The notes below the pieces were generated by a model. That model saw only the letters and a list, made by a program, of their open reading frames with translations, ran no database searches and was not told the DNA's origin. The translations under genes were made by a program, and so were the position numbers. Shown here piece by piece: positions 41,584-49,522 of a stretch of DNA of 64,000 bases (position 1 is its first letter; every line of letters starts with the position of its first letter). The DNA comes from an uncultured Alistipes sp. (GTDB lineage: Bacteria; Bacteroidota; Bacteroidia; Bacteroidales; Rikenellaceae). Where the stretch lies: positions 1 through 64,000 of the forward strand of contig UQKD01000010.1 of assembly GCA_900541585.1 (NCBI GenBank), given 5' to 3'.

Positions 41584-41610
41584 AAAAAAAATCCCCCGCC
41601 GAAGCAGGGG
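41584..41610 (-). terminator. Terminator of the small secreted protein gene
   Basis: On the minus strand CCCCTGC, TTCG tetraloop, GCGGGGG, then A and a run of eight T. A seven-pair stem including one G-T pair. Confidence 0.88.
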
Positions 41611-41653
41611 ACCAGGCAAACAATCGTTTAACTAAATGATTTCGGACGGGAGG

Positions 41654-41932
41654 TTACCGGACAACCTCTCCCGACTGATTTTCGAGGCTTGCGTTCTTCT
41701 CCGCCTTCACCGGCTCCGATTTCTGCTCGGCAGGTTCCGATTCCGGTTCCGCGGGGGCCTGTTCCGGCTTCACGGGGTCGGATTTCTCTTCGGGAGCGGT
41801 AGGCTCCTGCTTCTGTTCGGGGGTGGTGGGATTCTCCTGCTGGGGAGTGTCCTGCTTTTCAGGCTGCTGGGCATAAACCATTCCTCCGGCCGTCAGCATC
41901 AGTGCCGCCATCATTACAATCGTCTTTTTCAT
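41654..41932 (-). CDS. Small secreted Pro/Glu/Lys-rich protein
   Basis: 92 residues. A clear signal peptide (about 1-21, ending MVYAQ) is followed by about 70 residues that are nearly all Pro, Glu, Gln, Lys and Ala, with repeated EQKxEP, KPEQAPAEP and KSEPVK units. There is no lipobox and no recognised domain. It is probably unstructured and periplasmic or secreted; possible roles are periplasmic buffering, binding of metal or surface, or spanning the cell wall. It has its own terminator and a sigma-54-like promoter with repeats that face the adjacent NtrC-type activator gene, which suggests it is the activator's target. Function unknown. Confidence 0.75.
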   Translation of the reverse strand: MKKTIVMMAALMLTAGGMVYAQQPEKQDTPQQENPTTPEQKQEPTAPEEKSDPVKPEQAPAEPESEPAEQKSEPVKAEKNASLENQSGEVVR

Positions 41933-42007
41933 AGCTTTAAAATTTAAAATGGTTGAACTTCATTCTCGTTAGCGGGTCGTCTTACTCGCGTTCCGACTTC
42001 TGAAAGT

Positions 42008-42022
42008 TCAAGCGGAGTGCCA
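42008..42022 (-). promoter_or_regulatory. Sigma-54-like -24/-12 promoter
   Basis: On the minus strand TGGCACTCCGCTTGA: -24 TGGCAC is perfect, and -12 TTGA stands where TTGC is expected, with the correct GG-N10-G spacing. It would start RNA near 41997, 65 nt before the small secreted protein gene. No TAnnTTTG box is evident for that gene. Confidence 0.55.
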
Positions 42023-42090
42023 CGGCGACGCAGAACACATAACAATCTGATTTTCAACATAAATAACATTATACCAAAAATCGGAAAGGG

Positions 42091-42153
42091 TGTGGAAAAG
42101 TGTGGAAACGAGACGGAAAGTGTGGAAAAATTCCACAGCCGGAGTGTGGAACA
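42091..42153. promoter_or_regulatory. Cluster of TGTGGAA repeats, probable activator-binding sites
   Basis: TGTGGAAAA at 42091-42099 and 42121-42129, TGTGGAAAC at 42101-42109, TGTGGAACA at 42145-42153, and inverted TTCCACA at 42131-42137. The pair at 42121-42137 is a perfect palindrome, TGTGGAA-AAA-TTCCACA. They lie about 95-155 nt upstream of the predicted sigma-54 start, the usual distance for NtrC-type enhancer sites. They also resemble relaxed DnaA boxes (TGTGnAwAA). Confidence 0.6.
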
Positions 42154-42192
42154 GCAGCCCGGGAACGGGGAACGGAACAGACGGGAAGCCCC

Positions 42193-43560
42193 TTATTCGA
42201 TACCGTAAAGGCGAAGTTTGTTGTAGAGGGTCTTGCGGTCGATGCCGAGCAGTTTGGCGGCCTGCGACTTGTTGCCGCCCGCCATTGCGAGGGCGCGGCG
42301 GATCTGCTCCTCCTCGGAAGCGGGATCGCGCAGCGAAAGAGGCGCCTCCGCGGGTTCCGCCGCCGGACCTTCCGTAATTTCGCCCGGCAGGTCGCGGCAG
42401 GTGATGTACTCGCCCGCAGCGAGCAACGTCGCCGACATCACCGCGTTTTTCAGCTGCCGCAGGTTACCCGGCCAGCCATAGGCGGCAAGGGCCGCGGCAG
42501 CCGCGGCGTCGAACCCGACGATCCGTTTGTCCAGCTCGCGGTTGGCCTGATCGAGAAAGAAATCGGCGAAGAGCGGAATATCCCCGCGCATCTGACGCAG
42601 ACAGGGCATCCGCAGCGTGAAGGAGTTGATGCGGTGGTAGAGGTCGGCGCGGAACGTCCCGCGCGCGATGGCCCCTTCGAGGTCCTCGTTGGTCGCGGCC
42701 ACGAGACGGATGTCGACGGGAATCTCACGGTTGCTGCCCACGGGACGGATACGCCGCTCCTGCAGGGCGCGCAGCAGCTGTACCTGCGTCTCGTAACCCA
42801 GATTCCCGACCTCGTCGAGAAACAGCGTGCCTCCGTCGGCCGCTTCGAAAGCGCCCGTCTTGTCGGCCAAAGCCCCCGTGAAGGCCCCCTTGACGTGCCC
42901 GAAAAACTCCGAGGCCGCCAGATCGCGGGGAATGGCCCCGCAGTCGACGGCCACGAAGGGTTTTCCGGCCCGCTTGCTTTCCCGGTGAATCAGCTGCGCC
43001 ACATGCTCCTTGCCCGTGCCGCTCGCACCGTTCACCAGCACCGACATGTTGGTCGGGGCCACCAGCCGGACGTGTTCGTATAACTGCCGCGCGGCGTCGC
43101 TGCGGCCCTCGATGTAGTTGAGCGGCTGCTCCGAAAGGTTCCCGGCGGCACGCGCCGCAGATTTCGAAGCGGATTTCGCGGCCGGGGCCGCCTCCGCCGG
43201 AGCGTCCAGCGCCTCGCGGATTTTCTTCAGCAGTTCGTCGGGATTCACCGGCTTGGCCACATAGTCCCGTGCGCCGAGCTTCATGCACCGCACGGCGTTC
43301 TGGATTTCGGCGTAGCTCGTCATCACGATCACCGGCGCCGCCACACCCGCCCCCGCCATCCATTGCAGCAGGGCGATGCCGTCCTCGTCCGGCAGGCGCA
43401 TGTCGCTCAGCACGAGCGAGAAGCCGCCCGCCGCAAGGGCCGTGCGCGCCGCCGCCACCGACGAGGCGGTCCCGACTCCGAAACCGCGTTTCGAGAGCCA
43501 CGTGCGCAGCATCAGGGCAAAGGTAATATCGTCGTCGACAATCAGAATCCGTTCTTCCAT
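42193..43560 (-). CDS. NtrC-family sigma-54-dependent response regulator
   Basis: About 455 residues from ATG 43560 (MEERILIVDDD); an in-frame GTG at 43569 overlaps the upstream stop and is possible. Receiver domain (about 1-120) with phosphorylated D53 in LVLSDMRLPDEDG and the conserved K in YVAKPVNP. AAA+ domain (about 150-375) with Walker A GASGTGKE, the sigma-54-contacting GAFTGA, Walker B GGTLFLDEVG and the arginine-finger region RADLYHRINSFTLRMP. The C-terminal Fis-type helix-turn-helix is about 415-455 (NKSQAAKLLGIDRKTLYNKLRLYGI). It activates sigma-54 promoters after phosphorylation. It is coupled to the upstream hybrid kinase and lies next to the TGTGGAA repeats. Confidence 0.93.
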   Translation of the reverse strand: MEERILIVDDDITFALMLRTWLSKRGFGVGTASSVAAARTALAAGGFSLVLSDMRLPDEDGIALLQWMAGAGVAAPVIVMTSYAEIQNAVRCMKLGARDYVAKPVNPDELLKKIREALDAPAEAAPAAKSASKSAARAAGNLSEQPLNYIEGRSDAARQLYEHVRLVAPTNMSVLVNGASGTGKEHVAQLIHRESKRAGKPFVAVDCGAIPRDLAASEFFGHVKGAFTGALADKTGAFEAADGGTLFLDEVGNLGYETQVQLLRALQERRIRPVGSNREIPVDIRLVAATNEDLEGAIARGTFRADLYHRINSFTLRMPCLRQMRGDIPLFADFFLDQANRELDKRIVGFDAAAAAALAAYGWPGNLRQLKNAVMSATLLAAGEYITCRDLPGEITEGPAAEPAEAPLSLRDPASEEEQIRRALAMAGGNKSQAAKLLGIDRKTLYNKLRLYGIE

Positions 43561-43565
43561 AGGCT

Positions 43566-46013
43566 TCACAAAGATACCGTTTTTTCAGCTTCCGCGACAA
43601 TCGCGCGGATTTTTTCCACCGCCGCCCGCAGTTCTCCGCAAAGGGTTTCCGGCAACGGCCCTTCGCACGTCTCGGCCCGGCGCAGCGCTTCGGCGACCTC
43701 CGCCGCCCCGAGCATCGTGAAGATCGGCAGCATCTTGTGCGCCAGCGCCTTCACCGCCGCAGCATCCCCCTCGCCGAGCGCCCTTTCAAGCCCCGTACAG
43801 TTCCCCGCCGTCTGTTCGGCAAACGAGTGCAGGATGTTTCGCGCCGCCTCGGGATCGTCCCCGGCATAGGCCGTCAGGGCCGTAAAGTCAATCCCGTCCG
43901 CCAACGGGATTTCCGGGTCCCCGCCCTGCGGAACGGTCTCCCCGCTGCCGCAGGCCGCCCGTATCGCCGCCACCAGCTCGCTGTAGGTGAACGGCTTGCG
44001 GAGGCATCCCGCGAAACCGCGGGAAGTGAAATCCGCAGCGTCCAGATCCCCGCGCGCCGACACGGCGACCACCTTCAGCCCGGGGTCGACCCCGCGCACC
44101 GCCTCCAGCACACCGAACCCGTCGGCCGACGGCATCTGTATATCGGTCAGCACCAAGTCGAAACGGCTCTCGCCGACGAGTTTGGCGACGTACTCGGGAT
44201 ACTGACAGCTCTCGCATCCGACCCCCGCGCGGCGGCACATCGCGGCAGTCATTTCGAGTTGCAGGGGATCGTCGTCGACCAGCAGAACACGCAGTCCCGC
44301 CTGCGGCACAGGCTCCCCGGCTTCGGCGGGCGCACTCCCCGCCGCCTCGCCGACGGGGACCGATACGATGAATCTGCTCCCTTCGCCGAGGCGGCTCTCG
44401 AGCGAAATCGTGCCGTCCAACAACTTCACGAGACGGTCGACGATCGACAGCCCCAACCCGAAACCGCCGACGCCCTGCGCCGAGCTTAAACGCACGAACT
44501 CGGCGAAAATCCGTTCCTTCTCCTCGCGGCCGATGCCGCGGCCCGTGTCGCGCACCGAGAAGACCAGCCGCCCCCGCACTACGTCCACGCGGAGCGTCAC
44601 CGATCCCTCGTCGGTGAATTTCAAGGCGTTGGAAATCAGATTGTCGGCGATCTGACGGATGTGAAACGCATCGCCCGACACCTCTCCCGCGGCGGCCGGT
44701 TCAGCCTCCAGACACAGTTCCAAGCCCTTTGCGGCGGCCGCGGCGGCAAACCCCGCACGGATGGTTTCGAACAGTTGTGCGGGGCTGAACGCCACGCAGG
44801 TGACCTCGATCTTGTTAATGTCCAGCCGGTAGAAATCCAGCAGACTGTCGACCAGTGCCAGCAGGTGTTCCGACGACTCTTTCATGTTGCGCAGGTAGAG
44901 TTCCTGCCGCTTGTCGCCCGTCAGCCGCGCGAGCAGGTCGATATAGCCCATCACCGATCCCAGCGGGGCCTTGATGTCGTGCGTGATGGCCAGCATCAGC
45001 TTCTCGCGCGCTTCCAGCAGGGACTCCTTGTCGCGGTTGGCACGCTCCAGCTCGCGGCGGTAGCGGTTGCTGCGGTTGATGTCGCGCCAAAGCATCCCGA
45101 CGAACAGGAGCATCAGCACCACGGCTCCGGTGGCCACGCCGCCCAGGATACGCGACGACCGCCTTCGGAAAGCCTCGTTGCGTTCGATGCGCTGCATCAG
45201 GTAGGCCGTATCCTCGGCCTCGAAGTCCATGATCAGACGGTATATCTTCGTATTGACCAGTTCGTTGCTGTAACTCAACCGCAGTCCCTCCTGCCATGCA
45301 TGGTCGTAGATGCCCTGCCGGTTGCTCGTGACGCTGTCCTGCAAGGCCTGCAACACCAGCACGATGGTGTCCTTCACCGCATCGACGGGAATGACCGGGG
45401 CGATGGTCTCGCGGCGCGAGATCACGAGGCTCGAATCGGCCTCCGGCGGACTGAACAGATCGCCCAGCCGCTGGAAAAAGCGGCGTTTGGCACGCGGCAC
45501 GGCCGTCGTGTCCTGCCGTACGATGCTGCGGAACGGAATCGTATCGGCCATGACGGCCTCCCGGGGACCGATCAGACTGCGGATGTTCTTGTCCAGCAGG
45601 CCCGCCGTGGCCCCGGCGCGGATCGAACGGCGCAGGCTCACCGTGCGGCGCTCCTTGTCGGCGATCAGCCGCGTGATGCTGTCCAGACGCATCGTCTGCA
45701 ACGAATCCCCGCCGGCGGTCAGTGCCCGGAGCGAGTCGATCGAGGCCCGCACGGTACGCAGTTCGCGCCTGTAACGCGCCTCGTAAGAGGCATATCCGGC
45801 GATCATCAGCTGCCCGTAGCTCTCGGCCTGATAGAGGTGGTAGAGGGTCCGGTTGACAGCGCTGCGTTTGGTGTGCAGCAGGGCGTAGCTGCTGTCGGGA
45901 GCCGAAAAACGGACCGCCACCCGGTAGACGTAGCCCACCGAGAGGATACAGACCGCGATCAGCAGGAGATAGCCCGCCACGATCTTCGTTTTGACGAATT
46001 TCGACTCCTTCAC
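43566..46013 (-). CDS. Hybrid sensor histidine kinase with receiver and Hpt domains
   Basis: 815 residues from a GTG start. Two membrane helices (about 10-32 and 288-309) enclose a 255-residue helical extracytoplasmic sensor without a known domain. HisKA has H345 in THDIKAPLGS, the ATPase domain has N458/N462, DTGRGIG (489-495) and GFGLGL (517-522). A receiver follows with D624 in LVLTDIQMPSADG, and a C-terminal Hpt domain with H759 in ALAHKMLPIF. This gives a full relay His-Asp-His, with the NtrC-type regulator as the last Asp. The stop overlaps the possible GTG of the regulator gene. The GTG start lies almost at the predicted transcription start, so the message may be nearly leaderless. Confidence 0.92.
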   Translation of the reverse strand: MKESKFVKTKIVAGYLLLIAVCILSVGYVYRVAVRFSAPDSSYALLHTKRSAVNRTLYHLYQAESYGQLMIAGYASYEARYRRELRTVRASIDSLRALTAGGDSLQTMRLDSITRLIADKERRTVSLRRSIRAGATAGLLDKNIRSLIGPREAVMADTIPFRSIVRQDTTAVPRAKRRFFQRLGDLFSPPEADSSLVISRRETIAPVIPVDAVKDTIVLVLQALQDSVTSNRQGIYDHAWQEGLRLSYSNELVNTKIYRLIMDFEAEDTAYLMQRIERNEAFRRRSSRILGGVATGAVVLMLLFVGMLWRDINRSNRYRRELERANRDKESLLEAREKLMLAITHDIKAPLGSVMGYIDLLARLTGDKRQELYLRNMKESSEHLLALVDSLLDFYRLDINKIEVTCVAFSPAQLFETIRAGFAAAAAAKGLELCLEAEPAAAGEVSGDAFHIRQIADNLISNALKFTDEGSVTLRVDVVRGRLVFSVRDTGRGIGREEKERIFAEFVRLSSAQGVGGFGLGLSIVDRLVKLLDGTISLESRLGEGSRFIVSVPVGEAAGSAPAEAGEPVPQAGLRVLLVDDDPLQLEMTAAMCRRAGVGCESCQYPEYVAKLVGESRFDLVLTDIQMPSADGFGVLEAVRGVDPGLKVVAVSARGDLDAADFTSRGFAGCLRKPFTYSELVAAIRAACGSGETVPQGGDPEIPLADGIDFTALTAYAGDDPEAARNILHSFAEQTAGNCTGLERALGEGDAAAVKALAHKMLPIFTMLGAAEVAEALRRAETCEGPLPETLCGELRAAVEKIRAIVAEAEKTVSL

Positions 46014-46018
46014 AGGCC

Positions 46019-46026
46019 CAAATATA
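46019..46026 (-). promoter_or_regulatory. -7 box TATATTTG for the kinase-regulator operon
   Basis: TATATTTG on the minus strand ends only 6 nt before the GTG of the kinase gene, so transcription would start at or near that codon. Confidence 0.55.
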
Positions 46027-46081
46027 CGAAAAAGCCCGGAAACCCGCGTGCGGAAAATGCATGGCGGTACGATTTAATGCT

Positions 46082-46089
46082 TATCTTTG
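46082..46089 (+). promoter_or_regulatory. -7 box TATCTTTG
   Basis: TATCTTTG matches the consensus. It lies 28 nt before ATG 46117 and excludes the in-frame start at 46087, which falls inside the box. Confidence 0.6.
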
Positions 46090-46116
46090 CGACGAGAGCT
46101 CGGACAAATCCGGCGC

Positions 46117-46530
46117 ATGAAAACCATGAGAAAGCATTGGGTACTGATTACGATAACGATTGCCGCCGTGCTGGCGGCGGCTGTCTATTTCCGGTTCTTC
46201 TTCGTCTTCGGCGAGGGCGTCAAGAGCGGCGAACTGAACTACGTCGTCTACAAGGGCGTGCTTTTCAAGACCTACGAAGGGAAATTGATCCAGACCGGCA
46301 TCCGCTCGAAAGCCGCCGGGTCGATCCAGTCCTACGAGTTCGAGTTCTCGGTCGAGAACGAAGCGCTGGCGCGCGAACTGATGCTGCAAGGAGGAAAGAC
46401 GCTCGAACTGCATTACAAGGAGTATTTCGGGGCGCTGCCCTGGCGGGGCTTCACGAAGTTCATCGTCGACAGCATCGTCACCGTCCGTCCCGCGGAGCAG
46501 GGAATAGAATCCCTGCCGGAGCGTCCGTAA
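46117..46530 (+). CDS. Small membrane-anchored conserved Bacteroidetes protein
   Basis: 137 residues from ATG 46117 (MKTMRKHWV). One N-terminal membrane helix (about 8-27) is followed by a short beta-rich domain: EGVKSGELNYVVYKGVLFKTYEGKLI, SYEFEFSVENEALARELM, LHYKEYFGALPWRGFTKFIVDSI. I recall similar small Bacteroidetes proteins, sometimes wrongly named 6-phosphogluconate dehydrogenase; no enzyme motif is present. Function unknown. It is divergent from the hybrid kinase operon and is closed by a strong terminator. Confidence 0.7.
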   Translation: MKTMRKHWVLITITIAAVLAAAVYFRFFFVFGEGVKSGELNYVVYKGVLFKTYEGKLIQTGIRSKAAGSIQSYEFEFSVENEALARELMLQGGKTLELHYKEYFGALPWRGFTKFIVDSIVTVRPAEQGIESLPERP

Positions 46531-46594
46531 GGCTCCTGGTGAAAGCACGGCGAAAATACGCCCGACCGGTAAACGGACCCGCCTCCGACAAACG

Positions 46595-46631
46595 AAAAAA
46601 CGTTGCAGGGTCTTTGTCTGCAACGTTTTTT
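46595..46631. terminator. Bidirectional terminator
   Basis: A6-CGTTGCAG and CTGCAACG-T6 form a 14-bp stem around a 9-nt loop between two convergent genes. Confidence 0.93.
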
Positions 46632-46651
46632 CCGATTCTGGTCCGGGTTTT

Positions 46652-48022
46652 CTAAAACTCCTTGACCTTGCCGCGGTTCAGCAGCGGCAGCAGGAACGAG
46701 ATGACCGCCGCCGAAAGCCAGAAGATCGCCACGGGACCGAAATCATAGTGTTTCACCCCGTCGGCGGCAACGGTGATGTTGGAGTCGATCAGCCAGCCGC
46801 TCGCCACGTCCTGAATCCCCGCAGCGATGTAGGAGGTCATCCCCACGACGCCCAGCGCCGCGCCCGTGGCCTTCCGAGGCACGATGTCCACGGCCATCAG
46901 GCCCCCCAGGAAGCAGATCAGCACACCGATGGCGATGCCGAACAGCACCATCGACAGCACATTGACCCACATGGCATCGCCCCCGTAGAAGAACAGCGCC
47001 AGCGCCGCGGCGTTCAGCACGCCGAAAATCAACGCCGGAATCTTCCGGTCGCCCTTGAACAGCTTGTCCGAAAACCACCCCGAAAGCACCGTGCCGAGAA
47101 TGCCCAGCAGCGCGTTGATCGAGACCACCGAGATCGCCTCGACGTCCGAGAATCCCTTCGCCTCCTGCAGAAACAGCACGCCCCAGCCGTTGATCGCATA
47201 GCGCGAGATGTACATGAAGGCGCTCGCCGCGGCAAGAATCCACACCGCAGGGGTGCGCAGCACCTGTTTCTGAATCTCCTTCACCGACTTGTCGGCCGAA
47301 GCCGCCGGTTTCTCATGCGCCAGCGCCTCCACCGGAGGCAGTCCCTTCGATTCCGGGGTGTCGTGCAGCATCAGCAGGATCACGACCACACCGATGGCCC
47401 CGGCCACGGCCGACCCGAAGAACCCCGCCTGCCAGCCCGCAAAGGTCACGATCGAACCCACGAACAGGAACGAAAAGAACTCCCCGAGGTTGTGGCTCGC
47501 CGAGAAGAAACCGTAATAGGTTCCCCGTTCTTTGAGCGGATACCAGCGCGAGAGCGAGATGATCGCCGGGGCGGCGCCCATCGACTGCGACCAGCCGTTC
47601 AGCCCCCACATCACGGCGAACGCGATGAAGATCACAGCCGTGGGGATGACCGAGTGCATCAGCCCCAGCACGCCCATCAGCATGTTGGCCGCCGCAGAGA
47701 CGATCAGCCCGGTGGCCATGAAGCGTTTGATATTGCAGTAGTCGGCGATGAAGCCGTTGACGAATTTGCCGATGGCATAGGCGAACAGCAGCGCCGAGCC
47801 GATAACGCCAAGCTGTGAAGCGTCCAGCGAACCGCTGTCGAGAATCGGTTTCTTCATCACGTTGAGACTCGTCCGGCAGACGTAGTAGAGACTGTACCCG
47901 AGCGTGGCGGCAATGAAGGCCTGCAGACGCAGGCGGCGGTAGTATTTGTCACGTGCGGCCTCGTCCATCTCCCGGGCGGGAGCGGGGGCGCTGATGCGGT
48001 AGAAGCGGGAAATACGATTCAT
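46652..48022 (-). CDS. glpT: GlpT/UhpT-family glycerol-3-phosphate (sugar-phosphate) transporter
   Basis: 456 residues with 12 membrane helices. Organophosphate:phosphate antiporter features: GYSLYYVCRTSLNVMKKP in the first helix region, LFAYAIGKFVNGFIADYCNIKRFMATGLI, MWGLNGWSQSMGAAPAIISLSRWYPLKERGTYYGFFSASHNLGE (split here by description only as continuous family sequence of helix 4-5), and AINGWGVLFLQE. The partner gene encodes a glycerophosphodiesterase that produces glycerol-3-phosphate, so GlpT is favoured over UhpT. It follows that gene by 9 nt. Confidence 0.85.
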   Translation of the reverse strand: MNRISRFYRISAPAPAREMDEAARDKYYRRLRLQAFIAATLGYSLYYVCRTSLNVMKKPILDSGSLDASQLGVIGSALLFAYAIGKFVNGFIADYCNIKRFMATGLIVSAAANMLMGVLGLMHSVIPTAVIFIAFAVMWGLNGWSQSMGAAPAIISLSRWYPLKERGTYYGFFSASHNLGEFFSFLFVGSIVTFAGWQAGFFGSAVAGAIGVVVILLMLHDTPESKGLPPVEALAHEKPAASADKSVKEIQKQVLRTPAVWILAAASAFMYISRYAINGWGVLFLQEAKGFSDVEAISVVSINALLGILGTVLSGWFSDKLFKGDRKIPALIFGVLNAAALALFFYGGDAMWVNVLSMVLFGIAIGVLICFLGGLMAVDIVPRKATGAALGVVGMTSYIAAGIQDVASGWLIDSNITVAADGVKHYDFGPVAIFWLSAAVISFLLPLLNRGKVKEF

Positions 48023-48031
48023 CGCAGTCTC

Positions 48032-48946
48032 TTAATCATGCAGCCCGCGCGAGCGGAGGTAGGAGATCAGCAGTTCGGGTCGGTCCGTCTGGATCATCGT
48101 GGCACCCATGTCCACCAGCTTCCCGTAGACTTCCGCAGGGTCGCCTTCGAAGGCCGCATCGTCGCAAAGACCGCCGTTCAGGGTGGGCCAGAGCGAGTTC
48201 ACCCACAGTTTCGAACCGCTTGCCACGACCTTGTCCATGCACTCCTTCACCTCGGGCGTGTATTCCGACCAGCAGACCTCATAGGCCAGCGGAGTGATGC
48301 CTTTGTCCCGGTATTCGGCGAAGAGCGCCTGCCCTTTGGGCTTGAGGATGTCGATGATCGGCATATACATCATGTTGCGCGGATGCTCGGAGAATTTCGC
48401 GGCCACGACATCCGTGCTGCGCTTGCCCTTGATCAGAATCTGCTCCGTGACGCCCAGCTCCTCCGTGACGCCCAGCACCAGGTCGTAGTACTCATAACCC
48501 TGGTCGACGTTGACCACGATCCGGTCCTTGCACACCTCCAGCGCCTCGCGGAGCGTAGGCATACGGTGCGTCGTCTTCACGCCGTGGCCCGTCTTCAGAA
48601 CGCACCGCCGGATCGAGTCGTAGGTGATGTCGCACACACGGCCCTTGCCCGAAGTCGTCCGGTCGATCGTCCGGTCGTGACAGACCACCAGAACGCTGTC
48701 CTTCGTCAATTTAAGGTCCAGCTCCATGATGTCGGCACCCATGCCGATCACCGATTCGATGGCCGCCAAAGAGTTTTCCGGCCAATTGCGCCAGTCGCCA
48801 CGGTGACAGGCCACAACGACATTTTTCGAAGACGGATTGTGAATCTCGGCGACGATCGCCGCAGCACGGGTGCCGGAAACCGGTTCGGTTTGCGTGCAGC
48901 CACAGAACTGGGAAAGGCTGGAGAGAAGGATCAGCAGTTTTTTCAT
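48032..48946 (-). CDS. Glycerophosphodiester phosphodiesterase, lipoprotein
   Basis: 304 residues. The signal peptide ends at a lipobox near Cys15-Cys17. The GDPD domain (about 42-300) has ACHRGDWRNWPENS, the metal-binding ADIMELDLKLT, the catalytic VVCHDRTIDRTT, and MIQTDRPELLISYL near the end. It hydrolyses deacylated phospholipid head groups to glycerol-3-phosphate outside the cytoplasm. The product would be taken up by the transporter encoded immediately downstream. An 18-bp in-frame duplication (48443-48475) gives a repeated GVTE segment. Confidence 0.9.
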   Translation of the reverse strand: MKKLLILLSSLSQFCGCTQTEPVSGTRAAAIVAEIHNPSSKNVVVACHRGDWRNWPENSLAAIESVIGMGADIMELDLKLTKDSVLVVCHDRTIDRTTSGKGRVCDITYDSIRRCVLKTGHGVKTTHRMPTLREALEVCKDRIVVNVDQGYEYYDLVLGVTEELGVTEQILIKGKRSTDVVAAKFSEHPRNMMYMPIIDILKPKGQALFAEYRDKGITPLAYEVCWSEYTPEVKECMDKVVASGSKLWVNSLWPTLNGGLCDDAAFEGDPAEVYGKLVDMGATMIQTDRPELLISYLRSRGLHD

Positions 48947-49066
48947 GTTCAGAAATTTAAATTAGGTTAAATAAGGTACATAAAATAGCGCTCCGCAAAA
49001 CCATGCGGAACACCCACCCGGCCCTATTTTCTGCGAACGAAAACCGAAATCGTCCGAAGGCCCGTA

Positions 49067-49074
49067 CAAATGTA
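49067..49074 (-). promoter_or_regulatory. -7 box TACATTTG for gdpD-glpT
   Basis: TACATTTG on the minus strand, about 120 nt upstream of the phosphodiesterase ATG. No -33 TTTG is at the right distance, so it may need an activator. Confidence 0.45.
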
Positions 49075-49457
49075 ACGAATTTTCGTGCAAATGCAACACT
49101 CCCGGACAAAAAATCGCAGTGCCCGTTACGTATGCCGGGGCCTTTTTTCGTACTATATACAGACAAGGTCCCGATTTACGGGCAAAACCAACCGCCAAAA
49201 CAAGACAAGACAAGCGAAACCCGAAGAACATCCCCCGCCCTAAACCGAAACCGACCACCGACACCGCCCGCCCTTCGACACAGGAAATTTCCGCCTCCCG
49301 GAAGTTTTCCGGGATGGAATTTGCCGTCTCCGAATCCCGCCCCTTTTCTGCATCCGCCCGGTTACGAACCATAACCCCTGCATGGGGTCCCGCCCGCCAT
49401 ACGGACGCCCAGCAAAGAGGTTTCTGAAAAATTTTATCGAAAAACGATAAATATTTT

Positions 49458-49487
49458 TTGATATTCAAAATTTGTTCCTATATTTGT
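49458..49487 (+). promoter_or_regulatory. natAB promoter (TTTG-N18-TATATTTG)
   Basis: TTTG at 49458-49461 and TATATTTG at 49480-49487 with 18 nt between. The ABC ATPase ATG follows 35 nt later. Confidence 0.7.
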
Positions 49488-49522
49488 CGCCGTAACAATC
49501 CAAAAACAAAATATCAGCGACT

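Larger units (their letters stand above)
48947..49522. other. Intergenic region between divergent gdpD and natA
   Basis: No credible gene in 576 nt; the open frames are Pro/Arg-rich and start without signals. Seen: a leftward -7 box TACATTTG (49074-49067) for the phosphodiesterase gene and the rightward natA promoter near the right end. The middle (about 49190-49380) is C-rich and unexplained. Confidence 0.6.

Noticed and set aside
48947..49522. Small genes in the gdpD-natA intergenic region
   Set aside because: Open frames are Pro/Arg-rich, start at random and overlap promoter boxes; no signal peptide or domain is present.
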